Assembly: GCA_002384935.1 (NCBI GenBank)
Contig: DGCD01000013.1
Span: forward strand, 74,588 to 138,587
Reading direction: 5' to 3'
Origin: Pusillimonas sp. UBA3987
GTDB lineage: Bacteria > Pseudomonadota > Gammaproteobacteria > Burkholderiales > Burkholderiaceae_B
DNA length: 64,000 nucleotides
Shown: positions 17,923 to 27,325 of the stretch, piece after piece
Position numbering within the stretch: the first letter of the stretch is position 1
How the letters are laid out: each line of letters opens with the position of its first letter
Notes under the pieces: generated by a model
Database searches by the model: none
Told to the model about the DNA's origin: nothing
What the model saw: only the letters and a program-made list of their open reading frames with translations
Translations under genes and position numbers: made by a program

Positions 17923-18705
17923 ATGCTAGAGCTTGTGCGTGTTAACGCAACTGTCGATACCGCTGCCGTGTGGCCTAAATCGCCCGTAGAAGGGTTGGTT
18001 ATGGGTTTGGCCCGCACCAATGAAGAGCTGGAAGCGATTCAGCGGCTTAGGTACAAAGTCTTTACCGAAGAAATGAACGCGGTGTTTCCCGAGGCGGTAG
18101 ACGGGTTGGACGCCGACCGCTACGATCCCTGGTGCGAGCACGTTATGGTTAAAGAAATCAATACGGGCCGGGTCGTGGGCACGTATCGTTTTCTGCCGCC
18201 TGCCAACGTCATCAAGGCGGGTGGTTATTACTCCGAATCGGAATTTGATATTTCAACGCTGGCGTCGTTGCGCTCCGACATGGCCGAGGTGGGGCGCTCA
18301 TGCATCCACGCCGACTATCGGAACGGGTCGGTCATTATGTTGTTATGGTCGGGGATTGCCACGCTGATGAAGCAACAGGGGCTGCGTTATATGCTGGGCT
18401 GCGCCAGCGTCAGTTTGCGCGACGACGGCGTAACGGCTGCGGAAGTATGGCGTACGGCTTGCAAAATGCTGAACGAGCGCCCGGATGTACCCCGGGTTGT
18501 GCCGCGCCATCGTTATCCGGTTGAGCGCCTGAACAGCTCTTTGCCGGCACGTATTCCGCCGCTGATCAAAGGGTATTTGAAGCTGGGCGCCACAATTTGC
18601 GGCGAGCCGGCGTGGGATCCTGATTTCAATACGGCCGATTTCCCCGTTTTGCTTGACATGAACCGGCTCGACGACCGTTATCGCAAACACTTCGGGCTCG
18701 ATTGA
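17923..18705 (+). CDS. olsB: Acyltransferase of the OlsB/hemolysin-like GNAT family
   Basis: 260 residues from ATG 17923, chosen because GGAG lies nine bases upstream; a GTG at 17914 is in frame. The core (RLRYKVFTEEMNAVFPEA, EVGRSCIHADYRNGSVIM, YMLGCASV) has the GNAT fold of OlsB, which attaches a 3-hydroxyacyl chain from acyl-ACP to ornithine as the first step of ornithine-lipid synthesis. Such membrane lipids replace phospholipids under phosphate limitation, which would fit the nearby ppx, ppk and pst genes. The second enzyme OlsA is not in the window. The assignment is by resemblance and may be only family-level. Confidence 0.65.
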   Translation: MLELVRVNATVDTAAVWPKSPVEGLVMGLARTNEELEAIQRLRYKVFTEEMNAVFPEAVDGLDADRYDPWCEHVMVKEINTGRVVGTYRFLPPANVIKAGGYYSESEFDISTLASLRSDMAEVGRSCIHADYRNGSVIMLLWSGIATLMKQQGLRYMLGCASVSLRDDGVTAAEVWRTACKMLNERPDVPRVVPRHRYPVERLNSSLPARIPPLIKGYLKLGATICGEPAWDPDFNTADFPVLLDMNRLDDRYRKHFGLD

Positions 18706-18732
18706 TATTTAGGTTCGCCAGGAAGCGCTGGT

Positions 18733-20220
18733 TTACTGCGCTACAACAACAATTCTGAATCCGGTTTTTTCCCACTCATTCATTTCATTTTGCAAAGAGT
18801 ATTCGGTGAGTGGGTGAGCTTTGAGCCAGGCGGCATTAATGGTAATGGTGAATGTCCGGCCTTTAATCATCAGGCTCAGCGGTATCCGACCCAGGTTCTC
18901 TCTGGGGCGCATCAGTAAAGCCGCCACCCTCATGCAAAGCAGGGCCGCCCATTGATCCCAGGTTGGCCGGTAAGCTTTCAATTTTCGCAGTTTTCCCGTA
19001 TGACCCAAGGTAAGCCAGGAAATAATGGCTTGTTCATCTGTGGAAAAGCCGGGCATATCCGCATGTTTGAGAATATACGCGCCATGTTTGTGATAGTCCT
19101 CGGCGGTAATGGACATCCCCAGCTCATGCAGGTCGGCCGCCCAACCCAGCCATTTTTGCAGGTCTTCTTTTTCTTCTTGGTTAACCGGAATTGCATTGAA
19201 TAAATGTAGCGCGCAGGCCCTGACCCGCGCCGCCTGGCCCTGGTCGATGTGATAGCGGCGCATGAACTGGCGAACCGTTTCGTTTCGCTTGTCGTGCTTT
19301 GATTCGCGACCCAATAGGTCGTAGAGTACGCCAACACGCAAGGCACCTTCGCCCTGCATCATGTTTTCAATGCCCAACTCGTAAAATGCGGCAAGCATAA
19401 TAGCCAGCCCGCCGGGCAATACGGCTGCGCGGGATTCTTTCAAGCCGGGAAGCTCTTCCATAATTACCCTGCGGTCATCCACCAGCTTTCGGCGCAGTTT
19501 TTCCAGCCCGTCGAGTGTGATGCCTTGCCGTGACATCTGAGAGTCGGTTAAGACGGCAAACAGGCCCTTGGCCGTGCCCGATGAGCCGTAGGCCTCCTGC
19601 CAGCCCATTTTCCGGAACCGTTTGGCAATGCCTTCGAATTCGCGTCTGGCCGCCAGCACTGCCTTGTCCATCCGTTCGCCGGAGACCACGCCGTCGGGGA
19701 AGTATTTTTGTGTGTAGCTCACGCAGCCCATTAGGAGGGATGACAGCTGCATGGGTTCGAAACTTTTTCCGATAATGACTTCGGTTGAGCCGCCACCGAT
19801 GTCGATCACGAGACGCTTATTGTCGGAAGGGGGCAACTCGTTTGCCACGCCTGAAAAAATAAGTCGTGCTTCTTCCTGCCCCGAAATGACTTCAATGGGA
19901 AACCCCAGGGCCTCTTCGGCGCGTGGCAGTATTTCATCGACATTGCGGGCAACCCTGAAAGTACTGGTGGCAACCGCCCGTACGTGATCGGGGTCGAACC
20001 CTTTCAACCTTTCCCCATAACGCCGAAGGATGGTCAGCGCGCGCTCGATGGATGCGTTGTCGAGTCGATTCTCGGGCCCCAGGCCGGCTGCCAGGCGAAC
20101 TGATTCTTTGAGTCGGTCGACAGCGTAAATATGCGCGATGTTGTCTTGTTGTACGACCCGGCCTATTGAGAGCCGGAAGCTGTTTGAGCCAAGATCCACG
20201 GCTGCAAGTAAGTGATCCAT
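18733..20220 (-). CDS. ppx: Exopolyphosphatase (Ppx/GppA family)
   Basis: Protein of 495 residues, the full E. coli Ppx-like length. It begins with the actin-like phosphate-binding motif AAVDLGSNSFRL, has VIDIGGGSTEV for the second phosphate loop, and a C-terminal HD-like helical domain (about 310-495). It removes terminal phosphates from polyphosphate; GppA activity towards pppGpp cannot be excluded. It is divergent from ppk, with PhoB-box-like repeats in the shared intergenic region. Confidence 0.93.
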   Translation of the reverse strand: MDHLLAAVDLGSNSFRLSIGRVVQQDNIAHIYAVDRLKESVRLAAGLGPENRLDNASIERALTILRRYGERLKGFDPDHVRAVATSTFRVARNVDEILPRAEEALGFPIEVISGQEEARLIFSGVANELPPSDNKRLVIDIGGGSTEVIIGKSFEPMQLSSLLMGCVSYTQKYFPDGVVSGERMDKAVLAARREFEGIAKRFRKMGWQEAYGSSGTAKGLFAVLTDSQMSRQGITLDGLEKLRRKLVDDRRVIMEELPGLKESRAAVLPGGLAIMLAAFYELGIENMMQGEGALRVGVLYDLLGRESKHDKRNETVRQFMRRYHIDQGQAARVRACALHLFNAIPVNQEEKEDLQKWLGWAADLHELGMSITAEDYHKHGAYILKHADMPGFSTDEQAIISWLTLGHTGKLRKLKAYRPTWDQWAALLCMRVAALLMRPRENLGRIPLSLMIKGRTFTITINAAWLKAHPLTEYSLQNEMNEWEKTGFRIVVVAQ

Positions 20221-20317
20221 AAACCTGAGTTTGGGTTGGTTAAGGGTGAATTATAAATAGTGTGGCGATGCTTGCGTTTTAAATTACCGGTGAATTGCTT
20301 GAATGTCTATGAAGCGG

Positions 20318-20346
20318 TTGTCATAATCGTGTCAAATAGATGTCGT
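20318..20346 (+). promoter_or_regulatory. Three tandem PhoB-box half-sites upstream of ppk
   Basis: TTGTCAT (20318-20324), GTGTCAA (20329-20335) and ATGTCGT (20340-20346) repeat with exactly 11 bases between starts, the spacing of Pho boxes (consensus CTGTCAT plus 4 A/T-rich bases). They lie in the 165-base gap between the divergent ppx and ppk starts, 40-68 bases before ppk. Confidence 0.7.
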
Positions 20347-20385
20347 ATAAGTAACATCATCCTGTTTTTTTTACCCGGAAATCCT

Positions 20386-22470
20386 ATGCCGTCGATCGTT
20401 CCTGCGTCAGAGACGCAGCCTGCTTTGCTTAATCGTGAGTTGTCCTTGCTCAAGTTCAACGAACGTGTTTTGGCTATGGCTGAATATGATTCGACACCTT
20501 TGCTGGAACGCTTGCGTTATATTTGCATTGTCAGCTCGAATCTTGATGAATTCTTTGAGATCCGGATTTCCAGTCTTAAAGAGCAATTGGCGCTTAATGC
20601 TCACAGGGTGGGGCCCGACGGCTATACGCCGGGCGAGGCTTTTGATCGTGTTCAGCTTGCCTCGCGCCAGTTGGTTGAAAAACAATACAGCCTGTTAACC
20701 AACCAGATTCTTCCCCTGCTTGCCAAAGAGGGAATCGGCCTGACTGATCCGATGTCCTGGTCTGAAGAGCAAAGGTTGTGGGCGCATGAGATTTTCATGC
20801 GCGACGTGATGCCGCTGCTGACACCTATTGGGCTTGATCCGGCACATCCGTTTCCGCGTGTTTTCAATAAAAGTCTGAATTTCATCGTTGCCCTGTCGGG
20901 CGAAGATGCATTTGGCCGGCCCGGGCACATTGCCATCGTGCAGGCGCCGCGTGCGTTACCCCGAGTGATCAGAATGCCGCCAGAGGTTGCGGGTATACCG
21001 CATGGCTTTATTCTGCTTTCCACCTTGATCAGTGAGTTCGTGGGCGAGTTGTTTCCCGGACTTGAGGTCGACGGATGCTATCAGTGGCGCGTGACGCGCA
21101 ACAGTGATTTGTTTGTAGACGAGGAAGAAATCACCAACTTGCGTCTGGCGCTTCAAGGCGAGCTGTCGCAGCGCAATTTCGGGGCTGCCGTTCGTCTCGA
21201 GGTGGATCATGTCATACCGCAAAAACTGGTGGCCTTCTTGCAGCAGGAGTTTCTGCTTGAGCCTCACGATACCTACAAAGTGAATGGCCCGGTTAACCTT
21301 TCCCGTCTTATGCAGGTATGCAACCTGGTCGATCGTCCGGAGTTGTTTTTCCCCGACCATCGCCCGCGGGTGCCTTCACCTTTTGCCGATCTTTCCAGTC
21401 ATCCGTCGGCCATTTTCGACATTATCGGCCAGAAAGACTATTTGTTGCATCACCCCTATCAGTCATTCCAGCCTGTTCTGGACTTCCTGGTGGCCGCGGC
21501 ACGCGACCCCGACGTGGTTGCCATCAAGCAAACCATATACCGAACGGGGGAAGACTCCGAACTGATGGCGGTGTTGCTAGCCGCCGCCAAAGCCGGCAAG
21601 GAAGTGACGGTGGTTGTAGAGCTGATGGCCCGCTTCGATGAGCAAACCAACATCAATTGGGCGTCCCGGCTGGAAGAGGTGGGGGCGCATGTGAGTTATG
21701 GCGTGGTCGGCCACAAAACGCACGCCAAGATGGCGCTGGTGCTCAGGCGGGAAAAAGGTCATATCAGGCGCTATGGCCATTTGGGTACCGGCAACTATCA
21801 CATGCGTACAACCCGGTTGTATACCGATTTCGGCCTGCTCACGGCCAACCCGCGCATGTGCGAGGACATGGATAAGGTGTTTTCGCTATTGACGGGGCTG
21901 GGGTCGCGTCGCCCGTTGCAATTGCTTTTGCAATCGCCTTTTACTTTGCACGACACGGTCATCGCGCTTATTCAGCGTGAGGCGGAGCACGCCAAAGCGG
22001 GCAAGAAGGCAAGTATTAAAGCCAAGATGAACTCTTTATTGGAGCGTCAGGTCATTGATGCGCTTTATCAGGCCAGCCAGGCCGGCGTGAAGGTCGATCT
22101 GGTCGTTCGGGGTGCGTGCGCCCTGCGCGCCGGGGTGCCGGGGCTGTCCGAGAATATTCGACTGCGTTCCATCGTGGGTCGCTTTCTGGAGCATTCGCGC
22201 GTGTTTTATTTTCACGACGATGGTGCCGAGCATGTTTATCTATCCTCGGCCGACTGGATGGATCGCAATTTCTTCCGTCGTGTCGAGGTGGCATTTCCTG
22301 TTCTTGACAAGGTGTTGAAGAAGCGGGTGATCAGTGAGTCGTTCAGTTGGGCCATGCGCGACAATCAATTAGCCTGGCGGGCACTGCCCAATGGGGCATA
22401 TCAGAAAGTGAAAGGGCGCGGGCGTGGCGTGAACATGCAAAACCGGCTCATGGCGTTGCTGGGGAAATAA
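20386..22470 (+). CDS. ppk: Polyphosphate kinase 1
   Basis: 694 residues from ATG 20386 (MPSIVPASETQPALLNRELS). The frame is open further upstream, but conservation begins at LLNRELSLLKFNERVL. The autophosphorylated histidine is expected in GHKTHAKMALVLRR, a second active-site His in RFLEHSRVFYF, and RGACALRAGVPG is a conserved loop. It polymerises ATP gamma-phosphate into polyphosphate. Together with divergent ppx and downstream pstSCAB it forms a phosphate-storage and uptake block; the Pho-box-like repeats suggest PhoB control. Confidence 0.96.
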   Translation: MPSIVPASETQPALLNRELSLLKFNERVLAMAEYDSTPLLERLRYICIVSSNLDEFFEIRISSLKEQLALNAHRVGPDGYTPGEAFDRVQLASRQLVEKQYSLLTNQILPLLAKEGIGLTDPMSWSEEQRLWAHEIFMRDVMPLLTPIGLDPAHPFPRVFNKSLNFIVALSGEDAFGRPGHIAIVQAPRALPRVIRMPPEVAGIPHGFILLSTLISEFVGELFPGLEVDGCYQWRVTRNSDLFVDEEEITNLRLALQGELSQRNFGAAVRLEVDHVIPQKLVAFLQQEFLLEPHDTYKVNGPVNLSRLMQVCNLVDRPELFFPDHRPRVPSPFADLSSHPSAIFDIIGQKDYLLHHPYQSFQPVLDFLVAAARDPDVVAIKQTIYRTGEDSELMAVLLAAAKAGKEVTVVVELMARFDEQTNINWASRLEEVGAHVSYGVVGHKTHAKMALVLRREKGHIRRYGHLGTGNYHMRTTRLYTDFGLLTANPRMCEDMDKVFSLLTGLGSRRPLQLLLQSPFTLHDTVIALIQREAEHAKAGKKASIKAKMNSLLERQVIDALYQASQAGVKVDLVVRGACALRAGVPGLSENIRLRSIVGRFLEHSRVFYFHDDGAEHVYLSSADWMDRNFFRRVEVAFPVLDKVLKKRVISESFSWAMRDNQLAWRALPNGAYQKVKGRGRGVNMQNRLMALLGK

Positions 22471-22501
22471 AAGCCGTTCTGTCTGTTGAAAACCGGCCCG
22501 T

Positions 22502-22519
22502 CTGTCACGAACATGTCAT
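22502..22519 (+). promoter_or_regulatory. PhoB box upstream of pstS
   Basis: CTGTCAC (22502-22508), four bases, ATGTCAT (22513-22519) matches the 7-4-7 Pho box pattern. It lies 74 bases before the pstS start, suitable for activation under phosphate starvation. Confidence 0.75.
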
Positions 22520-22592
22520 ATTGGCTGTTTAGCATGTGGGTTATGCAGGGTGTGCCTGTGTAAATTGTTAAACAGTTCAAGAGGACTACTCG

Positions 22593-23636
22593 ATGTTTAA
22601 ACGCGTTCTAAAACAAGTTTCTTTTGGTATCGCCATTGGTGCTGCCTCGCTGGCTGCTCAGGCAGCCGATATTACAGGCGCCGGCGCTTCTTTCCCTTAT
22701 CCGATTTATGCCAAGTGGGCAGCCAAGTATCAGGAAGTGACGGGTAACCGTGTGAATTACCAGTCGATTGGTTCGGGCGGCGGTCAGCAGCAGATTATTG
22801 CTAAAACCGTTGACTTCGGTGCATCCGACGACCCAATGAAGGCCGATATGCTCGAGAAGCACAACCTGTTCCAGTTTCCGGCCATTATTGGCGGGACGGT
22901 ACCGGTTGTGAACATTGAGGGCGTTGAGCCAGGCAAACTGAAGCTGACACCCAAGGTGCTGGCTGACATTTTCCTGGGCAAGATCACCAAATGGGATGAT
23001 GAAGCCATTAAGGAAATCAACCCCGACGTCAAGTTGCCTTCGGCCTCCATTATTGTGGTTCACCGTTCCGACGGTTCCGGCACCACGTTCGGCTGGACAA
23101 ACTATTTGTCAAAAGTATCGCCCGAATGGAAAGAGAAGGTTGGTGAAGGTAAAGCCGTTAAATGGCCTACCGGTCAGGGCGGTAAAGGTAACGAAGGTGT
23201 TGCTGCCTATGTTCGTCAGTTGAAAAACTCCATCGGCTACGTTGAGTATGCCTATGCGAAGCAAAACGGTTTGTCCTGGGCTGCGCTGCAGAACAGTGAT
23301 GGCAAGTATGTACAGCCTTCGCAGGAAGCATTTGCAGCGGCTGCAGCCAATGCCGATTGGAAAAGCGAACCTGGAATGGGTGTTGTCCTGACTAACGAAC
23401 CCGGTGCTGATTCCTGGCCTGTGACGTCTGCTTCTTTCATCCTGATGCACAAGATGCAAGCCAATGGTGAAACAGCCACTGAAGTTCTGAAGTTCTTCAA
23501 CTGGGCATTTGCCGAAGGTGCCGGCATGGCCAAAGAGCTCGATTATGTGCCGTTGCCCAAAGCCGTAACCGATCAAATTGCCCAGGCATGGAAAACCGAA
23601 ATCAAAACTGAAGACGGTTCGGCAGTTTGGAAGTAA
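22593..23636 (+). CDS. pstS: Phosphate ABC transporter substrate-binding protein PstS
   Basis: Periplasmic phosphate-binding protein of 347 residues. The signal peptide (to about ...ASLAAQAADI) is followed by TGAGASFPYPIYAKWAAKYQ, the typical PstS start, and by HRSDGSGTTFGWTNYLSK, which contributes Ser, Asp and Arg ligands of phosphate. The start is preceded by AAGAGGA. It heads the pstSCAB operon under a Pho box. A perfect hairpin separates it from pstC. Confidence 0.97.
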   Translation: MFKRVLKQVSFGIAIGAASLAAQAADITGAGASFPYPIYAKWAAKYQEVTGNRVNYQSIGSGGGQQQIIAKTVDFGASDDPMKADMLEKHNLFQFPAIIGGTVPVVNIEGVEPGKLKLTPKVLADIFLGKITKWDDEAIKEINPDVKLPSASIIVVHRSDGSGTTFGWTNYLSKVSPEWKEKVGEGKAVKWPTGQGGKGNEGVAAYVRQLKNSIGYVEYAYAKQNGLSWAALQNSDGKYVQPSQEAFAAAAANADWKSEPGMGVVLTNEPGADSWPVTSASFILMHKMQANGETATEVLKFFNWAFAEGAGMAKELDYVPLPKAVTDQIAQAWKTEIKTEDGSAVWK

Positions 23637-23693
23637 ATGGCATTAACTGGTTGTGGCTGCTTGTGAGTTGATGCAGGCGGCCCGGCCAGCCGG

Positions 23694-23720
23694 GACGATG
23701 CGGTCCAAAGCCGCATCGTC
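23694..23720 (+). terminator. Intercistronic hairpin between pstS and pstC
   Basis: GACGATGCGG (23694-23703) and CCGCATCGTC (23711-23720) form a perfect 10-bp stem with a 7-base loop, followed by TTGTTATGT. A partial terminator or mRNA-stabilising hairpin here would give more PstS than membrane components, a common pattern for binding-protein operons. Confidence 0.65.
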
Positions 23721-23783
23721 TTGTTATGTAAAATTTAGCGCTTATTGTAAAAAAACTCTGGCTCGCAACCCGGTATACAAAAT

Positions 23784-24722
23784 ATGAAAACGCTTTCATC
23801 CGGCTTAATGGACCTGTTATTCAAGAATCTGACGCGATCGTTTGCGTTTATTGTTTTCATGTTGCTGGCAGCCATTATGGTGTCTCTCATATACGGCAGC
23901 CGCGAGTCTATTGCCGAGTATGGCTTCAGTTTTCTCTGGACCAATGAATGGAACCCGGTTCAGAACAGCTACGGCGCGCTGGTTCCTATTGTGGGCACAC
24001 TCTTAACTTCGGTTATTGCCCTGATTATCGCGGTGCCCATTTCGTTCGGGATTGCCATGTTCCTGACTGAATTGGCGCCGAACTGGCTCAAGCGCCCACT
24101 GGGCACAGCAATTGAAATGCTGGCTGCGATTCCTTCGATTATTTACGGGATGTGGGGGCTGTTTGTCTTTGTGCCGATATTTCAGTCGTACGTTCAGCCC
24201 GCGCTCATTGCATTTTTCGAGCCGATTCCGGTTCTGAATCAGTTGTTCGCAGGGCCGCCATTTGGTATTGGCGTGTTCACCGCTGGGCTGATTCTTTCAA
24301 TCATGATTATTCCTTTCATCTCGGCTGTCATGCGGGATGTATTTGAGCTGGTGCCTCCTTTATTAAAAGAGTCCGCCTACGGGTTGGGCGGTACCACCTG
24401 GGAAGTGGTGTGGAAAGTTATTTTGCCTTATACCAAGAATGGGGTTGTGGGCGGCGTCATGTTGGGGCTGGGTCGCGCTTTGGGTGAAACCATGGCCGTG
24501 ACATTTGTGATTGGCAACTCCTTCAATTTGCCAGACTCTCTGTTTGCTCCATCCAACTCAATTGCGTCGGCGCTCGCCAACGAATTTAACGAAGCCGGTG
24601 GGATGCAAAAATCGGCCTTGCTTGAGTTGGGTCTGATTCTGTTCCTGATTACAACCGTTGTGCTGGCGTTTTCCAAGTTGTTGTTATTGCGTCTTGGCAG
24701 AAATGACGGTGTGACGCATTAA
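23784..24722 (+). CDS. pstC: Phosphate ABC transporter permease PstC
   Basis: 312 residues, six predicted membrane helices, the first at about residues 20-42. The binding-protein-dependent permease loop EAA (KESAYGLGGTTWEVVWKVILP) is present, and GRALGETMAVTFVIGN is a PstC hallmark. With PstA it forms the phosphate channel. The ATG at 23784 has no strong ribosome binding site; an ATG at 23808 is a possible alternative. pstA follows by 36 bases. Confidence 0.95.
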   Translation: MKTLSSGLMDLLFKNLTRSFAFIVFMLLAAIMVSLIYGSRESIAEYGFSFLWTNEWNPVQNSYGALVPIVGTLLTSVIALIIAVPISFGIAMFLTELAPNWLKRPLGTAIEMLAAIPSIIYGMWGLFVFVPIFQSYVQPALIAFFEPIPVLNQLFAGPPFGIGVFTAGLILSIMIIPFISAVMRDVFELVPPLLKESAYGLGGTTWEVVWKVILPYTKNGVVGGVMLGLGRALGETMAVTFVIGNSFNLPDSLFAPSNSIASALANEFNEAGGMQKSALLELGLILFLITTVVLAFSKLLLLRLGRNDGVTH

Positions 24723-24758
24723 TTTTCTATTCACGCAATAACGCAAACGAAATTCGCT

Positions 24759-25622
24759 ATGTTCAATACTGACTCCACCGTTACGTTGCAGAATCCGATT
24801 TTCAAGAGGCGGCGGCTTTTCAATAAGCTGATGCTGGCCTTGGCGCTAAGTGCACTTGCGTTTGGTTTGTTCTGGCTGTTTTGGATTATTTATACCCTGA
24901 TCGTGAAAGGCGGTGGCGCGTTGTCGTTGTCGCTGCTGACACAGCCGACACCGCCGCCGGGCGGGGTTGGGGGGCTGATGAATGCCATTGTTGGCAGCGT
25001 GCTAATGGCCTTTTTTGGTACGCTTATCGGCACGCCTATTGGCATTCTGGCCGGTACTTATCTTGCCGAGTACGGCAAAACAGGCTGGCTGGCACCGGCA
25101 ACGCGTTTTCTGAACGACGTATTGTTATCTGCGCCGTCGATTGTTATTGGCTTGTTTATTTACGCGGTTTATGTCGCGCAGGTCGGGCACTACTCAGCGT
25201 GGGCCGGGGCGTGCGCACTGGCCATTCTTGTTATCCCCGTTGTTGTGCGCTCCACTGACAATATGTTGAGTCTGGTGCCGAACAGCCTGCGCGAGGCCGC
25301 TGCGGCCTTGGGTTGCCCCCAATGGAAGATTATTACTTTAATCAGTTATCGCGCTGCACGGTCCGGCATGATTACGGGTATTCTTCTGGCCATTGCGCGC
25401 ATCTCCGGGGAAACCGCGCCATTGCTGTTTACTGCTTTGAACAATCAGTTCATGTCTTTGAATATGAATGCGCCAATGGCCAACCTGCCCGTTGTCATTT
25501 TTCAATATGCGGCCAGCCCGTATCAGGATTGGAACGATCTGGCGTGGGCCGGCGCTGTCTTGATTACATTGCTGGTGTTGGGTATCAATATCCTTGCGCG
25601 CGTCCTTTTCCGGAAAAAATAA
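24759..25622 (+). CDS. pstA: Phosphate ABC transporter permease PstA
   Basis: 287 residues with six membrane helices. Typical PstA stretches are LTQPTPPPGGVGGLMNAIVG, LSAPSIVIGLFIY and ARISGETAPLLFTA. It pairs with PstC to form the channel energised by PstB, whose start codon follows three bases after the PstA stop, indicating coupled translation. Confidence 0.96.
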   Translation: MFNTDSTVTLQNPIFKRRRLFNKLMLALALSALAFGLFWLFWIIYTLIVKGGGALSLSLLTQPTPPPGGVGGLMNAIVGSVLMAFFGTLIGTPIGILAGTYLAEYGKTGWLAPATRFLNDVLLSAPSIVIGLFIYAVYVAQVGHYSAWAGACALAILVIPVVVRSTDNMLSLVPNSLREAAAALGCPQWKIITLISYRAARSGMITGILLAIARISGETAPLLFTALNNQFMSLNMNAPMANLPVVIFQYAASPYQDWNDLAWAGAVLITLLVLGINILARVLFRKK

Positions 25623-25625
25623 CTC

Positions 25626-26405
25626 ATGGAAACTCCGAATTCTTCTGCTAACCGAGTCAAGCTTGATGTTAAAAATCTAAGCTTTTATTACGGTAATTTT
25701 CAGGCCATCCGAGATGTGAACCTTTCCATTATGGAAAACAAGGTTACCGCCTTTATCGGCCCGTCGGGATGCGGAAAGTCAACCCTGTTGCGTACGTTCA
25801 ACCGTATGTATGAACTGTACCCGGGTCAGCGAGCCGAAGGCGAAATTAACCTGGATGGCGAAAACATCTTAACGTCGCCAATGGATATTTCGCTGATACG
25901 GGCAAAAATTGGCATGGTTTTTCAGAAACCCACACCTTTTCCCATGAGCATCTTCGATAATATCGCTTTTGGTGTGCGCTTGTTCGAGCGGCTTAGCAAA
26001 GGCGAAATGGAAGAGCGCGTTGAGTGGGCGCTGACCAAGGCAGCGTTGTGGCCTGAGGTGAAAGATAAGCTGCATCAAAGCGGAAACGGGCTTTCGGGTG
26101 GGCAGCAACAGCGCTTGTGCATTGCACGTGGCGTTGCCATCAAACCTGAAATTCTGTTGCTTGATGAGCCATGTTCGGCCCTGGATCCGATTTCAACAGC
26201 GAAAATCGAAGAGCTCATCAGCGAACTGAAGGCCGATTACACGGTTGTCATTGTGACGCACAATATGCAGCAGGCAGCCCGATGCTCTGATTACACGGCC
26301 TATATGTACCTGGGCGAGCTCATGGAGTTTGGCGATACCGACAGCATTTTCGTCAAGCCTCAGCGCAAGGAAACGGAAGACTACATTACCGGTCGTTTCG
26401 GGTAA
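25626..26405 (+). CDS. pstB: Phosphate ABC transporter ATP-binding protein PstB
   Basis: 259 residues with Walker A GPSGCGKST, signature LSGGQQQR, Walker B ILLLDEPCSALDP and the PstB-specific RTFNRMYELYPGQRAEGE region. Hydrolyses ATP for high-affinity phosphate uptake. The usual downstream gene phoU is absent; a convergent hydrolase gene ends 28 bases later, so the operon appears to stop here. Confidence 0.97.
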   Translation: METPNSSANRVKLDVKNLSFYYGNFQAIRDVNLSIMENKVTAFIGPSGCGKSTLLRTFNRMYELYPGQRAEGEINLDGENILTSPMDISLIRAKIGMVFQKPTPFPMSIFDNIAFGVRLFERLSKGEMEERVEWALTKAALWPEVKDKLHQSGNGLSGGQQQRLCIARGVAIKPEILLLDEPCSALDPISTAKIEELISELKADYTVVIVTHNMQQAARCSDYTAYMYLGELMEFGDTDSIFVKPQRKETEDYITGRFG

Positions 26406-26433
26406 CGCACGGCGTGCCTCGTATTTCGTATCG

Positions 26434-27309
26434 TTAGCGGGTGTCGATGTCGTTGAACGCCTGGCCGGCGTTGCTGATAAAGGTGGTGACGACGGGTGCG
26501 TAATCGGTTGATCGGCTCGAACCGGAATGCGAGGTATGTTTGAATTTAACCAGCCTGCTGGCCGGCAGGCTGCCGCCAGCGGCGTGGGCAAATAGCGTGT
26601 CGCTCATGGCAGGAGGCACGACGCGGTCGTTTTCGCCATGCATGACCAGCGTCGGCAGATTCAGATCCTTGACTGCGTCAAGTGTGTTGAAAGGCTGCGT
26701 GATCAGCCATTTCAATGCGGGAATGTCTGCCCATTCGCTTGTGACCAGCATGTCCTGAATGTTTGTAAAGGTCGATTCCAGGATCAGTCCGGCGGTGCCC
26801 GGATTCACTTCTTTAAGCGCCAGGCTTGCAATGGCGCCACCCAGGCTGTGCCCGTAAACATAGCGTAATGACGGGTCGGGTTGGAGGCGCTCCAATTCCC
26901 CGATGGCGACGATCGCGTCTTCTACTGCACTTGCCTGGGACGGCAGCAGCGGTGTTGATTCGCCAAAGCCGCGATAGTCAATTGCGAGAATGTTATAACC
27001 CATTGCCCGCCAGCGTTCGATTCGAAACACACTGCTATTGAGGTTCCAGCGTGAGCCATGCAGATACAACACCGTAGGGCGTGTTGAATCGGTTTGCCCG
27101 ATGTACCATGCGCGAATCTTGTCGCCATTGGCGTGTGTGAGATCGTATATGCGGGTATCGGACGGTTCCGGCCGGGCCCAGTGCGCCTCGCCCAGTTCAA
27201 TCGCGAAAATGGTTTCCCTTTGCCAGCGGTCGAGCCAGACATAGCCAACCGACATTGCGCCAATCAGCAGAATCATAAAACCAACAATAAGCTTGCGTGA
27301 TCGTTTCAT
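26434..27309 (-). CDS. Membrane-anchored alpha/beta hydrolase (ABHD13/Bem46-like)
   Basis: 291 residues. An N-terminal hydrophobic segment (about 7-26) is a signal anchor, and the rest is an alpha/beta hydrolase with an oxyanion loop LYLHGSRWNLN, nucleophile Ser in GHSLGG, acid Asp in HGENDRVVPP and a His in FKHTSHSGS. The family includes esterases and acyl hydrolases of unclear substrate. It is convergent with pstB and downstream of the terminator of the ABC operon to its right, so probably transcribed alone. Confidence 0.85.
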   Translation of the reverse strand: MKRSRKLIVGFMILLIGAMSVGYVWLDRWQRETIFAIELGEAHWARPEPSDTRIYDLTHANGDKIRAWYIGQTDSTRPTVLYLHGSRWNLNSSVFRIERWRAMGYNILAIDYRGFGESTPLLPSQASAVEDAIVAIGELERLQPDPSLRYVYGHSLGGAIASLALKEVNPGTAGLILESTFTNIQDMLVTSEWADIPALKWLITQPFNTLDAVKDLNLPTLVMHGENDRVVPPAMSDTLFAHAAGGSLPASRLVKFKHTSHSGSSRSTDYAPVVTTFISNAGQAFNDIDTR

Positions 27310-27325
27310 TGGGTGGAACCAGTCG

